Shown here piece after piece: positions 1-8,933 of a DNA stretch of 64,000 bases; within the stretch, counting starts at the first letter, position 1, and each line of letters begins with the position of its first letter. A model generated the notes under the pieces. The model searched no databases and was not told where the DNA came from. It was given only the letters and a program-made list of their open reading frames with translations. The position numbers and the translations under genes were made by a program. This DNA is from Mycobacterium sp. NS-7484 (GTDB taxonomy: Bacteria; Actinomycetota; Actinomycetes; Mycobacteriales; Mycobacteriaceae), in NCBI RefSeq assembly GCF_001953975.1, contig NZ_MBEJ01000018.1, positions 142,187-206,186 of the forward strand, read 5' to 3'.

Positions 1-1
1 C

Positions 2-343
2 GCGGGCACTGTGGTGATGGTGCATTACGGTGCGGCCAACCGTGATCCGCGCCAGTTCGACAATCCCGACGTCTTCGACCTGGATCGGCACAATGCCCGG
101 CGGCACATCGCTTTCGGCCGTGGTGTGCACAGCTGCATCGGTGCACCGCTGGCCCGCGCCGAGGCGAAAGTCGTCATCCAGCGACTGCTGGCGACCACCA
201 GCGCCATCGAGATCGACGAATCCAGGCACGGAGCTGCCGACGCCCGGCGCTACGACTATGTGCCGACGTACATCCTGCGCGGTCTGACCGATCTGCATCT
301 GACCCTGACTCCTGCCGCCGACGTGGGGGAGGGGCCTCGATGA
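2..343 (+). CDS. cytochrome P450, C-terminal part (5' end outside window)
   Basis: This is the last ~113 residues of a cytochrome P450, a haem-thiolate monooxygenase. The reading frame is open from the left edge. The haem-binding loop AFGRGVHSCIGAPLA is present; its Cys is the axial haem ligand, and it is followed by the usual LAR-AEAKVVI helix. The preceding stretch with ANRDPRQFDNPDVFDLDR is the typical region before the loop. The stop codon overlaps the next start as ATGA, so the ferredoxin that follows is translationally coupled and is the likely electron donor. Substrate cannot be inferred from this fragment. Confidence 0.95.
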   Translation, partial: AGTVVMVHYGAANRDPRQFDNPDVFDLDRHNARRHIAFGRGVHSCIGAPLARAEAKVVIQRLLATTSAIEIDESRHGAADARRYDYVPTYILRGLTDLHLTLTPAADVGEGPR

Positions 344-525
344 GGGCCGTCGTCGACGATGATCTCTGCCGCGGACACGGAGTATGCGCAGCGCTGTGCC
401 CGCAGGTGTTCACGCTCACCGACGGCGGCTACGCAGAGGCCCTCACCGCCGACATCCCGCCAGAACTCGAGCGCGCGGTCGCCGAAGCGGTCGACAGCTG
501 CCCGGAACAAGCCATCCGCATCTAG
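340..525 (+). CDS. single-cluster ferredoxin (3Fe-4S / 4Fe-4S type) for the P450
   Basis: A 61-residue acidic ferredoxin. Cluster ligands are C10, C16 and C54 (the last in a CP motif), with an extra C20-P21. The position that is the second Cys in 4Fe-4S ferredoxins is His13 (CRGHGVC), a pattern typical of the small ferredoxins encoded beside actinobacterial P450s. It overlaps the P450 stop by 4 nt and is followed 26 nt later by an SDR gene, giving a P450-ferredoxin-SDR operon. It probably passes electrons from a ferredoxin reductase encoded elsewhere to the P450. Confidence 0.93.
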   Translation: MRAVVDDDLCRGHGVCAALCPQVFTLTDGGYAEALTADIPPELERAVAEAVDSCPEQAIRI

Positions 526-551
526 CGGATCAGTCACAGAAAAGAGCAAAA

Positions 552-1406
552 ATGGCAACGGATTTCGAGCATCGCGAGCGTACCGCCTTCGACCTGTCCG
601 GCAAGGTGGTGGTCGTCGTGGGCGGCGGGCAGATGCCCGGACCCAAGATCGGCAACGGCCGGGCCACGGCCATCGTCGCGGCCCGCCACGGTGCGGAGGT
701 GGTGGTCGTCGATCGCAACCTCGACGCCGCGCAGGAGACGGTGGACATGATCACCGCGGAGAACGGCAAGGCCTACGCCGTGCAGGCCGATGTGGCCGAA
801 AAGGATGACTGTCAACGCATTTTCGACACCGCGATGCAGCAAAGCGGTCGCGTCGACGGGATGGTCTACAGCGTGGCGATCAACCCGCCGTTCGACCGGG
901 TGAACAACACGATGACCGTCGAGGACTTCAACCACGGCATCAACGTGAACATGCTGGGGTGCTACTACTGCAATCTCTTTGCCGCCCAATGCATGGAGAA
1001 GAACGAGGGTGGTTCCACCGGCAGCATCATCAACTTCTCGTCCATCGCGAGCATCAAGAACGAGGTCGGTCTCAACATCGGGATCATGCCCTACGCCCTC
1101 GGTAAGTGCGGGCTGAACTACATCACCGAACTCACCGCCACCCAATACGCCGACGCGGGCGTCCGTGCCAATACGTTGATGCTCGGCCCGATCGACTCCA
1201 CGCTGGGCAACACCGATTCCCAGTCGCTGTTCGGTTTCGAACCCGAGGAGGTCGACGAGGCCTATCGGGAAGTGGTGAAGCTGAAGATGGGTCGGGCCAG
1301 TGCCTGGGAGACCGGCTACACGGCGCTGTTCCTGCTCGCCGACGAGTCCCGATTCATGACCGGGCAGCAGATCCGGCTGGACGGCGGGGCCACCCTGGTG
1401 CGGTGA
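552..1406 (+). CDS. short-chain dehydrogenase/reductase (SDR)
   Basis: A 284-residue NAD(P)-dependent oxidoreductase. The start is the ATG at 552, not an earlier in-frame ATG, because the Rossmann fold begins about 20 residues in and the earlier region overlaps the ferredoxin gene. The nucleotide-binding loop is GGGQMPGPKIGNGRA, longer than the usual TGxxxGxG. A YALGK motif supplies the catalytic Tyr and Lys, with Ser in INFSS upstream. It is the third gene of the P450 operon and may oxidise the alcohol made by the P450 (inference). The substrate is unknown. Confidence 0.9.
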   Translation: MATDFEHRERTAFDLSGKVVVVVGGGQMPGPKIGNGRATAIVAARHGAEVVVVDRNLDAAQETVDMITAENGKAYAVQADVAEKDDCQRIFDTAMQQSGRVDGMVYSVAINPPFDRVNNTMTVEDFNHGINVNMLGCYYCNLFAAQCMEKNEGGSTGSIINFSSIASIKNEVGLNIGIMPYALGKCGLNYITELTATQYADAGVRANTLMLGPIDSTLGNTDSQSLFGFEPEEVDEAYREVVKLKMGRASAWETGYTALFLLADESRFMTGQQIRLDGGATLVR

Positions 1407-1412
1407 CGGGTA

Positions 1413-1658
1413 TCAGTCCGAATGCGCGGTCGGGCTCTGGGTGGACTCCCACTTGGATTCCAGGGACCGCGTAACCGGTGTCCCGGCGGCCAGTTCCCGC
1501 TGTGACGTCGCACCGTCGTCGGTTTCGAAGGTGACCAGGAAGCCCGAGTCCGTGGACTCTTTGTGAACCACCTTGCAGACGGGTTCACCGCTGCCGAGGG
1601 TGATGATGTCACCGGGGGCGACGTCGTCGATGCGGCTGTCGGCGTTGGGTTCAGACAT
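1413..1658 (-). CDS. possible independent 81-aa protein read from inside the CaiB frame
   Basis: This is the last 81 codons of the CaiB reading frame, starting at an internal ATG (MSEPNADSRIDD). The segment is acidic, with a central region rich in short beta-type stretches (GDIITL, CKVVHK, GFLVTFETDDG), so a small beta-barrel is plausible. A -10-like TACCGT ends 6 nt before this ATG and a TTGACG lies 15 nt further upstream, so a leaderless transcript of its own is plausible. No family is recognised. It is either a separate small gene whose upstream neighbour lost its stop, or a true fusion domain. Confidence 0.55.
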   Translation of the reverse strand: MSEPNADSRIDDVAPGDIITLGSGEPVCKVVHKESTDSGFLVTFETDDGATSQRELAAGTPVTRSLESKWESTQSPTAHSD

Positions 1659-2810
1659 GGTTTGACGGTAGCCATTTTGGTCGAGCGTCAAACCGCCGAG
1701 CCGCGGCGGTGCCGTCCGGTAGCGCGGCGGGGTGGCGCTCAGCCGGATCGGATTGGACACGGTGGCCACCGGCTTGTCCCGGCGCGGATCGGCGATCGTG
1801 GTGACCGGGCTCAGGCCGAGGCGCTCGGCGAGGGCGAAGGCGTCGGCGAGGTCGTTGAGCGGGCCACACGGTACCCCCACTTCGGTCAGCGCCTGGTACC
1901 ACGCATCGGCCGTATCGGCGGCCAACGCTTGGGTCAGCTCCTCGATGAGTGGTACACGATGGCGTACCCGCTCGGCGTTGGTGGCGTAGCGGGGATCTTC
2001 GGCGAGCTCAGCCGCTCCGAGAACCTTTGTCAGCGCCTGGAATTGGCGGTCGTTGCCGACCGCGAGCACCAGTGGCCGGTCCGCGGTCGGCAGCACCTCG
2101 TACGGGGCGATGCTGGGGTGGCGGTTGCCCATGGCCTGCGGCACCACCCCGGCGGTGACGTACCCCGAGGCCTGGTTCACCAGGGCCGACAGCAGCGACG
2201 AGAGCAGGTTCACCTCGACCCGCTGACCGGCGCCGGTGCGGTCGCGATGGCGTAGCGCCGCCAGGATCCCCACCGCGGCATGCAGTCCCGTGATCACGTC
2301 GACCACGGCGACACCGACTTTGGTGGGGGTGGCCGAATCGGGTCCGGTGATGCTCATCAGCCCGCCGACCGCCTGGATCAGCAGGTCGTATCCCGGAAGT
2401 TGTTGCTCCCGGCCGAATCCCGTGATCGAGCAGTACACCACGCCGGGGTTGGTCCGGCTGACGTCGTCGTAACCCAGCCCGAGCCGGTCCATGGTGCCGG
2501 GCAGGAAATTCTCCACGACCACGTCGGCCCGCGCGGCCAGCGCCTGCGCCCGCGCCAGTCCGGCGGGATCGCGCAGATCCAGGGCGACGGACTGTTTGTT
2601 TCGGTTGACCGACAGGAAGTACGACGCCTCGCCGTCGACCCAGGGCGGCCCCCAGCTTCGGGTGTCGTCGCCGGTGCCCGGGCGCTCGATCTTGACGACG
2701 GTGGCGCCCAGGTCGGCCAGCAGCATGGTGGCGTACGGGCCGGCCAGCACCCGGCCGAAGTCGGCGATGAGCAGGCCGTCGAGAGCTCCGGCGGAATCCG
2801 CGGCGCTCAC
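1413..2810 (-). CDS. CaiB/BaiF family CoA-transferase (type III) with an in-frame C-terminal extension
   Basis: A type III CoA-transferase that moves CoA between carboxylic acids. The start is GTG at 2810, overlapping the upstream acyl-CoA dehydrogenase stop as GTGA. Family features are FGRVLAGPYATMLLADLGA near the N terminus, then VKIERPGTGDDTR, and NKQSVALDLRDP. The CaiB part is about 384 residues, a normal family length. The frame then runs without a stop into a further 81 residues that begin with Met (ATG at 1658) and look like a separate small protein. Pairing with a glutaryl-CoA-dehydrogenase-like gene suggests activation of glutarate or a related diacid (inference). Confidence 0.88.
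   Translation of the reverse strand: MSAADSAGALDGLLIADFGRVLAGPYATMLLADLGATVVKIERPGTGDDTRSWGPPWVDGEASYFLSVNRNKQSVALDLRDPAGLARAQALAARADVVVENFLPGTMDRLGLGYDDVSRTNPGVVYCSITGFGREQQLPGYDLLIQAVGGLMSITGPDSATPTKVGVAVVDVITGLHAAVGILAALRHRDRTGAGQRVEVNLLSSLLSALVNQASGYVTAGVVPQAMGNRHPSIAPYEVLPTADRPLVLAVGNDRQFQALTKVLGAAELAEDPRYATNAERVRHRVPLIEELTQALAADTADAWYQALTEVGVPCGPLNDLADAFALAERLGLSPVTTIADPRRDKPVATVSNPIRLSATPPRYRTAPPRLGGLTLDQNGYRQTMSEPNADSRIDDVAPGDIITLGSGEPVCKVVHKESTDSGFLVTFETDDGATSQRELAAGTPVTRSLESKWESTQSPTAHSD
1665..1691 (-). promoter_or_regulatory. putative leaderless promoter inside the CaiB frame
   Basis: On the minus strand, TTGACG (1691-1686) and TACCGT (1670-1665) are separated by 15 nt, and the -10 ends 6 nt before the ATG at 1658. 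This geometry puts the transcription start on the ATG. There is no Shine-Dalgarno sequence here. The spacer is short, so this is a candidate only. Confidence 0.4.
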
Positions 2811-3979
2811 CGGAACGCCGAGGCGCCGGTGAGCGCCCTGCCGATGGTCAACTGGTGCACCTCGGAGGTGCCCTCGTAGGTCAGCACCGATTCGAGGTTG
2901 TTGGCGTGCCGCAGCACCGGGTACTCCAGGGTGATTCCGTTGGCACCCAAGATGGTTCGGCATTCGCGGGCGACCGCGATGGCCTCGCGCACGTTGTTCA
3001 GCTTGCCGAGGCTGACCTGTTCGGGGGCGATCTCCCCGCGATCCTTGATCCGGCCGAGGTGGTAGGCCAACAGGTGACATTTGCCGACCTCAAGCGCCAT
3101 GTCGGCGATCTTGGCCTGCGTCAATTGGTACGCCGCCAGCGGCTTGTCGAACACCTCGCGGGTCTGCGCGTAGTCGATGGCCGTCTCGAGGCAGTCGCGC
3201 GCGGCGCCGGCGGCACCGAAGACGATGCCGAACCGGGCCTCGTTCAGCGCCGACAGCGGGCCGCGCAGGCCCTGAGCCTTGGGAAGCACCGCATCGGCGG
3301 GCAGGCGCACGCCGTCGAGCACGAGTTCGGATGTGACCGATGCGCGCAGCGAGAGTTTGGCGTGGATCTCCGGGGCGGAGAACCCGGGGGTGTCGGTGGG
3401 GACGACGAAACCGCGGATGCCGTCGTCGGTCTGCGCCCACACCACGGCGACGTCGGCGATGGAGCCGTTGGTGATCCACATCTTGGTGCCGTTGAGCACC
3501 CAGTCGTCACCATCGCGCTTGGCGCGGGTACGCATGCCCGACGGGTTGGATCCGAAGTCGGGTTCGGTCAGCCCGAAGCAGCCGATCGCCTCGCCGGTGG
3601 CCATCTTCGGCAGCCACTGCTGCTTCTGCTCCTCGCTGCCCCAGTGGTGGATGCTGAACATGGCGAGCGAGCCCTGCACCGAGACCAGGCTGCGAAGGCC
3701 GGAATCGACGGCTTCCAGTTCCAGGCAGGCCAGGCCGTAGGCCGTCGCGCTGGTGCCCGCACAGCCGTAGCCGTCGAGGTGCATGCCGAGGACGCCGAGT
3801 CCGCCGAGTTCCTTGGCCAGCTCGCGGGCGGGCAGGGTGCCGGCCTCGAACCACTCCGCGATGTGTGGTCGGATGCGCTGATCGCAGAACTTGCGGACCG
3901 TATCCCGCATGGCGATTTCGTCCTCATCGAGGAGGGCGTCGAGCGCGAACAGCTGGGCCAGCGTGGTGGCCTTGGACAT
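2807..3979 (-). CDS. acyl-CoA dehydrogenase, glutaryl-CoA dehydrogenase-like
   Basis: A 390-residue FAD-dependent acyl-CoA dehydrogenase. The ATG at 3979 is chosen because AGGAGG lies 5 nt upstream; the in-frame ATG 30 nt earlier lacks this. Motifs are CFGLTEPDFGSNPSGM (FAD contacts), MWITNGS, and LTYEGTSEVHQLTIGRALTG near the C terminus, whose Glu is at the catalytic-base position used by the glutaryl-CoA group. It shares a GTGA overlap with the CoA-transferase downstream. A role in glutarate/lysine or similar diacid breakdown fits the pair. The exact acyl-CoA is not proven. Confidence 0.88.
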   Translation of the reverse strand: MSKATTLAQLFALDALLDEDEIAMRDTVRKFCDQRIRPHIAEWFEAGTLPARELAKELGGLGVLGMHLDGYGCAGTSATAYGLACLELEAVDSGLRSLVSVQGSLAMFSIHHWGSEEQKQQWLPKMATGEAIGCFGLTEPDFGSNPSGMRTRAKRDGDDWVLNGTKMWITNGSIADVAVVWAQTDDGIRGFVVPTDTPGFSAPEIHAKLSLRASVTSELVLDGVRLPADAVLPKAQGLRGPLSALNEARFGIVFGAAGAARDCLETAIDYAQTREVFDKPLAAYQLTQAKIADMALEVGKCHLLAYHLGRIKDRGEIAPEQVSLGKLNNVREAIAVARECRTILGANGITLEYPVLRHANNLESVLTYEGTSEVHQLTIGRALTGASAFR

Positions 3980-4004
3980 TTTTCCTCCTGGAGCCGCAGA
4001 TGTG

Positions 4005-4053
4005 TGCAATCGGTTGGCAGAACGTTTGCGAGAACGATTGCATCACCTACAGT
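4005..4053. promoter_or_regulatory. divergent promoter/operator region of the glutaryl-CoA-type operon and its LacI regulator
   Basis: TGCAATCG at 4005-4012 and CGATTGCA at 4035-4042 form an 8-bp perfect inverted repeat. Between them is a direct repeat with 12-bp period, AGAACGTTTGCG (4019-4030) then AGAACGATTGCA (4031-4042). A TACAGT -10 element for the rightward regulator gene is at 4048-4053. The elements sit between divergent genes, as expected for a LacI-family autoregulated operator. Confidence 0.6.
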
Positions 4054-4101
4054 AGGGGCGCATCGCGGATGCGGTCAATCCGCCGGATCAGGAGGTCGGC
4101 T

Positions 4102-5100
4102 GTGACGGGTCGGGCGCCGACGCTCAAAGAGATCGCCGAGCGCGCCGGGGTCCACATCTCCACGGCGTCGCGCGTGCTGCGACAACCCGAGCCGATCGAC
4201 GGCTGGTCGGAGGCGGCGTTGCGGGTGCGGGCGGTGGCCACCGAACTGGGGTATCAGCGCAATCTGCAGGCCGCCAGCCTGCGGACCCGCCGGACCACCA
4301 CGGTCGGGGTGGTGATGCCGCGGTTGACCGACGGCGTGGTGGCGACGTACTTCGAGGGCATCGAAGAGGCCGCGACCGCCGCGGGGTACTCCGTGCTGCT
4401 CTCCAGCCCGCCCGACGACCTCGACGCGCAGCGGCGCGCCATCGAATTCCTGGTCAGCCGGCAGGTGGACGGTCTGCTGCTGTCGAGCCTGCACATCCCC
4501 GGCGACCGCTTCCTGGAGTCGCTGAACCTCGGCCGGGTGCCGGTGTTGCTGATGACCCGGCACGCCGAGGCCGGCGTCCCGTTCGTCGGCGGCGACGACC
4601 GTCGCGGCGGTTACCTGGCCGGGCGGCATCTGCTGGAGCGCGGCCTGAGCGATCTCGCCGTCATCGCCGGCCCGGCACATGCCACCACCGCCAACGACCG
4701 CCTGGCCGGGTTCCGCGACGCGCTGGCCGACGCGGGGGTCGAGCTGCCGCCGCACCGGGTGAAGCGCTCGACGTTCGACGTCGCCGGCGGCCGTAGCGCC
4801 GGCACCGAGTTGCTGACCGGCCCCGATCGGCCGCAGGCCATCTTCGCGGTCAGTGACTCGATCGCGATCGGCGTGGTCGGCGTGGCCCGCGACGTCGGGT
4901 TGAGCATTCCCGACGAGCTGGGCCTGGTGGGCTACAACGACATCCCGGTGGCTGCGCAGCTGCCGGTGCCGTTGACCACCGTGCGCTCACCGGCCCGACA
5001 GATCGGCGCCACCGCGTTCCGATGTCTGCTGGACGTCATCGCCCAGCGCGATGTCGAATCTGTCCGTCTACCAGTGGAATTGGTTGTCCGTGGTACTTAG
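4102..5100 (+). CDS. LacI-family transcriptional regulator
   Basis: A 332-residue LacI-type repressor. GTG at 4102 is chosen because AGGAGG lies just upstream and the helix-turn-helix starts directly (PTLKEIAERAGVHISTASRVL). The hinge and periplasmic-binding-like ligand domain follow, with TTTVGVVMP and later GLVGYNDIPVA and PLTTVRSP, which are usual for the family. It is divergent from the acyl-CoA dehydrogenase/CoA-transferase operon and very likely controls it through the repeats in the shared promoter. The ligand is probably a pathway intermediate (inference). Confidence 0.93.
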   Translation: MTGRAPTLKEIAERAGVHISTASRVLRQPEPIDGWSEAALRVRAVATELGYQRNLQAASLRTRRTTTVGVVMPRLTDGVVATYFEGIEEAATAAGYSVLLSSPPDDLDAQRRAIEFLVSRQVDGLLLSSLHIPGDRFLESLNLGRVPVLLMTRHAEAGVPFVGGDDRRGGYLAGRHLLERGLSDLAVIAGPAHATTANDRLAGFRDALADAGVELPPHRVKRSTFDVAGGRSAGTELLTGPDRPQAIFAVSDSIAIGVVGVARDVGLSIPDELGLVGYNDIPVAAQLPVPLTTVRSPARQIGATAFRCLLDVIAQRDVESVRLPVELVVRGT

Positions 5101-5117
5101 TTGTCCGTCGCACTTAG
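5084..5117 (+). repeat. 17-bp imperfect tandem repeat spanning the LacI-gene stop
   Basis: Two adjacent 17-bp units, at 5084-5100 and 5101-5117, read TTGTCCGTGGTACTTAG and TTGTCCGTCGCACTTAG, differing at two bases. The first includes the TAG stop of the LacI-type gene. A -10-like TAGAGT follows at 5115-5120, so the duplication lies in the promoter region of the hydrolase gene. Confidence 0.7.
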
Positions 5118-5148
5118 AGTAATCAACAACAGAAAAGAGGAGCCCACC

Positions 5149-6198
5149 TTGCCCGCACCCAGCGATGCCGAGTACTTCGACCTTGGCGACTTCACCCTCC
5201 AGGGTGGTTCCACGCTCCGAGGTGCCACCCTGGCCTACAAGACGTACGGCACGCTCAACGCCGACAAGAGCAACGTCATCGTCTACCCCACTTGGTATTC
5301 GGGGTGGCACACGGACAACGAGTGGTTGATCGGAACGGACAAGGCGCTCAATCCCGACCAATGGTTCATCATCGTCCCGAACATGCTCGGCAACGGGCTC
5401 TCGTCGTCGCCGTCGAACACTCCCGCGCCCTACGACAGGGCCCGCTTCCCCGCGGTGACGTTCTATGACCAGGTCGAGGCGCAGCACAAACTCGTCACCG
5501 AGAAGTTCGGCATCTCGACCATCGCGCTTGTCACCGGATGGTCCATGGGTGCCGGCCAGACGTATCAGTGGGCGGTGAGTCACCCGGAGATGGTGCAGCG
5601 CGCCGCACCGTTCTGCGGGTCGAGCATCACCGCACCGCACAACAAAGTCTTCCTTGAGTCGCTGATCGCGTCACTCACGGCTGACGCCGCGTGGGCGGAT
5701 GGCGATTACTCATCGAATGCCCTGCCGGTCAAGGGATTGCGCGCATTTGCGCGGGTCTATTCGGGCTGGGGCTACTCGCAGGCGTTCTATTGGGAAGAGA
5801 CCTGGCGTGAGCTCGGCTTCACCTCGCTCGATGACTTCCTCTACGGGTTCTGGGAGAACTTCTTCCGTGACGGACGCGATCCCAACAACCTGATCACGAT
5901 GCTGCGGACATGGCACAGCGGAAACGTGGGCAACACACCGGGATTCGACGGCGACACCAAAAAGGCGCTCGGTGCCATCCAGTGTCCGCTCCTGGCGATG
6001 CCGGCCGAAAAGGACCTCTACTTTCCGCCGGAGGACGAAAAGTGGGCAAGTGAGTACATCGCCCAGGGTGAGGTGCGGGTGATTCCCGGTATCTGGGGGC
6101 ATTTCGCGGGCGGCGGCGCGAACCCGGTCGATACCGCATTCATCGATGCGGGCCTTCGGGATCTGCTCGCCAAACCGGGTTATTCGCCGAAGAACTGA
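5149..6198 (+). CDS. alpha/beta hydrolase of the homoserine-acetyltransferase-like (MetX-like) group
   Basis: About 349 residues with the layout of the MetX-like alpha/beta hydrolases. The LAYKTYGTL start region, the nucleophile elbow GWSMGAG (Ser), an EKDLYFPPED loop carrying the Asp, and IPGIWGHFAGGGANP carrying the His complete a catalytic triad. The TTG at 5149 is preferred because AGAGGAG is at proper distance; an in-frame TTG at 5101 would lie inside the tandem repeat. It is not a clear methionine-pathway enzyme, and relatives are often annotated only as hydrolases. The substrate is unknown. Confidence 0.8.
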   Translation: MPAPSDAEYFDLGDFTLQGGSTLRGATLAYKTYGTLNADKSNVIVYPTWYSGWHTDNEWLIGTDKALNPDQWFIIVPNMLGNGLSSSPSNTPAPYDRARFPAVTFYDQVEAQHKLVTEKFGISTIALVTGWSMGAGQTYQWAVSHPEMVQRAAPFCGSSITAPHNKVFLESLIASLTADAAWADGDYSSNALPVKGLRAFARVYSGWGYSQAFYWEETWRELGFTSLDDFLYGFWENFFRDGRDPNNLITMLRTWHSGNVGNTPGFDGDTKKALGAIQCPLLAMPAEKDLYFPPEDEKWASEYIAQGEVRVIPGIWGHFAGGGANPVDTAFIDAGLRDLLAKPGYSPKN

Positions 6199-6223
6199 TC
6201 ACCTATGCCGTCGGATTGTGGTG

Positions 6224-8878
6224 ATGAGGCCATCTGAACCGCCGCGGGATGAGCGGCCGGTGGACATCCCGGCCGATGTCCAGGTGCGCGGTGCCCGGGA
6301 ACACAACCTCAAGAACATCGACGTCGACGTTCCGCGGGATGCGCTGGTGGTGTTCACCGGTGTGTCGGGATCAGGCAAGTCGTCGCTGGCATTCGGAACG
6401 TTGTTCGCCGAGTCGCAGCGTCGGTACCTGGAGTCGGTGGCCCCGTACGCGCGCCGGCTGATCGACCAGGTGGGTGTTCCCGATGTCGACTCGATTGAGG
6501 GGATGCCGCCCGCGGTGGCGTTGCAGCAGTCGCGTGGCGTGGGCAGCGCGCGGTCATCGGTCGGGAGTGTGACGACACTGTCGAGCCTGGTGCGGATGCT
6601 GTATTCGCGCGCCGGGAACTACCCGGCTGAGCAGCCCATGCTGTTCGCGGAGGATTTCTCATTCAACACCGTGCAAGGGGCGTGCCCGGCGTGCCACGGC
6701 ATCGGCCGGGTGTATGAGGTGCCCGAGGCGCTCATGGTGCCGGATCGGTCGCTGACCATCCGGGACCGGGCCATCGCGTCGTGGCCGCCGGCGTGGTACG
6801 GGCAGAACCTGCGCGACATCCTGGTGTCGTTGGGTTACGACGTCGACAAGCCGTGGAAAGACCTTCCGAAGAAGGATCGCGACTGGATCTTGTACACCGA
6901 GGAGCACCCGACGGTGCCGGTGTACGCCGGGTTCACTCCGGCGCAGACCCGTCGCGCTGTGAAACAGGGTATGGAGCCCAGTTACCAAGGCACGTTCACC
7001 GGCGCGCGCCGATACGTCCTGGACACGTTCGCCAACACCAAGAGCGCCTCGGTGAAGAAGCGGGTGTCCCAGTTCGTCAGCAGCGCAGTCTGTCCCACAT
7101 GTGACGGCAAGTTGCTCAAGCCCGAGGCGCTGTCGGTCACCTTCGAGGGATTCGACATCGCCGCCCTGTCCGGACTCTCGCTGACTGCGCTCGCACAGGT
7201 TCTGGAGCCCGTGGCCGGCGACAGCTGGGCGCCGACCGAGGTGGGTTCCAGCGACGTTCTCGACGAGTCAGCACGCCGCGCGGCGGTCCGAGACCGGGTA
7301 TCTGCCGGTGGCTCGGCGCACAAGGCGGCTCCTGATATCCGACACACCCCCAACATGTCTGTCGAGAAGCGGGCCGCCGCAGCGCGTTTGGCGGACGAAC
7401 TGCTCGAGCGGCTGAAACCGATCATGGATCTGGGCCTGGGGTACCTTTCCTTGGACCGCAGCACCCCCACGCTGTCTTCGGGAGAGTTGCAGCGGCTGCG
7501 GCTGGCGACGCAGCTGTCGTCGCAGCTGTTCGGGGTGGTGTACGTGCTCGACGAGCCGTCGGCCGGCCTGCACCCTCGCGATCGGGACGCGTTATTGGGC
7601 GTTCTGGATGGTTTGAAGCGACGTGGTAACAGTGTCTTCGTCGTCGAGCACTCGCTCGACATCATCGGCGCGGCCGATTGGTTGGTCGACATCGGCCCCG
7701 GAGCCGGTGATAGCGGCGGGGAGATTCTCTACAGCGGTCCGCCGAAGGGTCTCGCCGAGGTGGCCGAATCAGTCACGCGGCGTTACCTGTTCGGCCTGGT
7801 GCCGCCGGTGGTCCGCACGCCCCGCGAGCCCGCCGCCTGGCTGCGATTGGAACACGTGAGCCGCAACAACCTTCACGACGTGTCGGTGGCATTCCCGCTG
7901 AAATGTCTGACCGCGGTCACCGGAGTCTCTGGCTCGGGGAAATCGAGTCTGGTCAGTCAGGCGCTGCCGACGTTGGTCGGTGAGCACCTGGGCGCACCGG
8001 TGAGCGGATCAACTGACGAGGTGTCGGACGATGACCTCCTGCTGGTCGGGGGGTCGGCACCGGTGGACGGCCGGATCGTCGGCGGCATTGGGGGATTGCG
8101 TCGTGTGGTGTGCATCGACCAGAAACCCATCGGCCGCACGCCCCGTTCGAACGTTGCCACCTACACCGGCATGTTCGACCACATCCGTCGCCGTTTCGCC
8201 GCGACACCGGAAGCGCGACGCCGGGGCTACAAGGCCGGACGGTTCTCGTTCAACGTCGCGTCGGGCCGATGCCCGACCTGCGAGGGGGAGGGGTGGGTGA
8301 TGGTGGAGCTGCTGTTCTTGCCCAGCGTCTATGCCCCGTGCCCCGACTGCCACGGAACCCGCTACAAGGCAAGCACATTGGAGATCACGTGGCGGGATCG
8401 CAACATCGCCGAGATTCTGGAGATGAGTGTGGAGCAGGCGTCGGAGTTCTTCGACGGCGATACCGACGTACTGCGCTCGTTGACGGTGTTGCGCGATGTC
8501 GGGCTGGGCTACTTGCGGTTGGGGCAGCCGGCGACCGAACTGTCCGGCGGCGAGGCCCAGCGCGTCAAGCTGGCCACCGAGCTACAGCGGGCGCACCGCG
8601 GCGACGCGCTCTATCTGCTCGACGAACCGTCGGCGGGATTGCACCCCGCCGACACCGACCGTCTGCTGCGGCATCTGCAGAAGCTGGTCGACGGGGGTAA
8701 CACGGTCGTCGTCGTCGAACTCGACATGCGCGTCGTCGCCCAATCCGACTACGTCATCGACCTCGGTCCCGGTGCCGGCGGAGACGGCGGCCGCGTCGTG
8801 GCCACCGGCACGCCGGCCGTGGCGTCGACCCACCCTGACAGCGTGTCCGCCCCCTACCTCGCCGCCGCGCTCCGCTAG
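6224..8878 (+). CDS. UvrA-like ABC ATPase (UvrA2 / DrrC type)
   Basis: An 884-residue double ABC ATPase of the UvrA family. The first Walker A is GVSGSGKSS (about residues 46-54) and a second follows near residue 570. Signatures are LSSGELQRL and LSGGEAQRV. Zinc-finger cysteines are present (CPACHG, CPTCDG, then CPTCEGEGW and CPDCHGTRY). It is shorter than housekeeping UvrA (about 950-970 residues), and the first insertion domain looks reduced, as in UvrA2 and the DrrC-type proteins linked to drug tolerance. It converges with an MFS efflux gene, supporting a protective role (inference). ATG 6224 and GTG 6221 are alternative starts. Confidence 0.88.
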   Translation: MRPSEPPRDERPVDIPADVQVRGAREHNLKNIDVDVPRDALVVFTGVSGSGKSSLAFGTLFAESQRRYLESVAPYARRLIDQVGVPDVDSIEGMPPAVALQQSRGVGSARSSVGSVTTLSSLVRMLYSRAGNYPAEQPMLFAEDFSFNTVQGACPACHGIGRVYEVPEALMVPDRSLTIRDRAIASWPPAWYGQNLRDILVSLGYDVDKPWKDLPKKDRDWILYTEEHPTVPVYAGFTPAQTRRAVKQGMEPSYQGTFTGARRYVLDTFANTKSASVKKRVSQFVSSAVCPTCDGKLLKPEALSVTFEGFDIAALSGLSLTALAQVLEPVAGDSWAPTEVGSSDVLDESARRAAVRDRVSAGGSAHKAAPDIRHTPNMSVEKRAAAARLADELLERLKPIMDLGLGYLSLDRSTPTLSSGELQRLRLATQLSSQLFGVVYVLDEPSAGLHPRDRDALLGVLDGLKRRGNSVFVVEHSLDIIGAADWLVDIGPGAGDSGGEILYSGPPKGLAEVAESVTRRYLFGLVPPVVRTPREPAAWLRLEHVSRNNLHDVSVAFPLKCLTAVTGVSGSGKSSLVSQALPTLVGEHLGAPVSGSTDEVSDDDLLLVGGSAPVDGRIVGGIGGLRRVVCIDQKPIGRTPRSNVATYTGMFDHIRRRFAATPEARRRGYKAGRFSFNVASGRCPTCEGEGWVMVELLFLPSVYAPCPDCHGTRYKASTLEITWRDRNIAEILEMSVEQASEFFDGDTDVLRSLTVLRDVGLGYLRLGQPATELSGGEAQRVKLATELQRAHRGDALYLLDEPSAGLHPADTDRLLRHLQKLVDGGNTVVVVELDMRVVAQSDYVIDLGPGAGGDGGRVVATGTPAVASTHPDSVSAPYLAAALR

Positions 8879-8933
8879 CACCGGATCACGAATCCTTATC
8901 TCCCCGTTAGCGATAGCGCCACAGCGGATCTAC

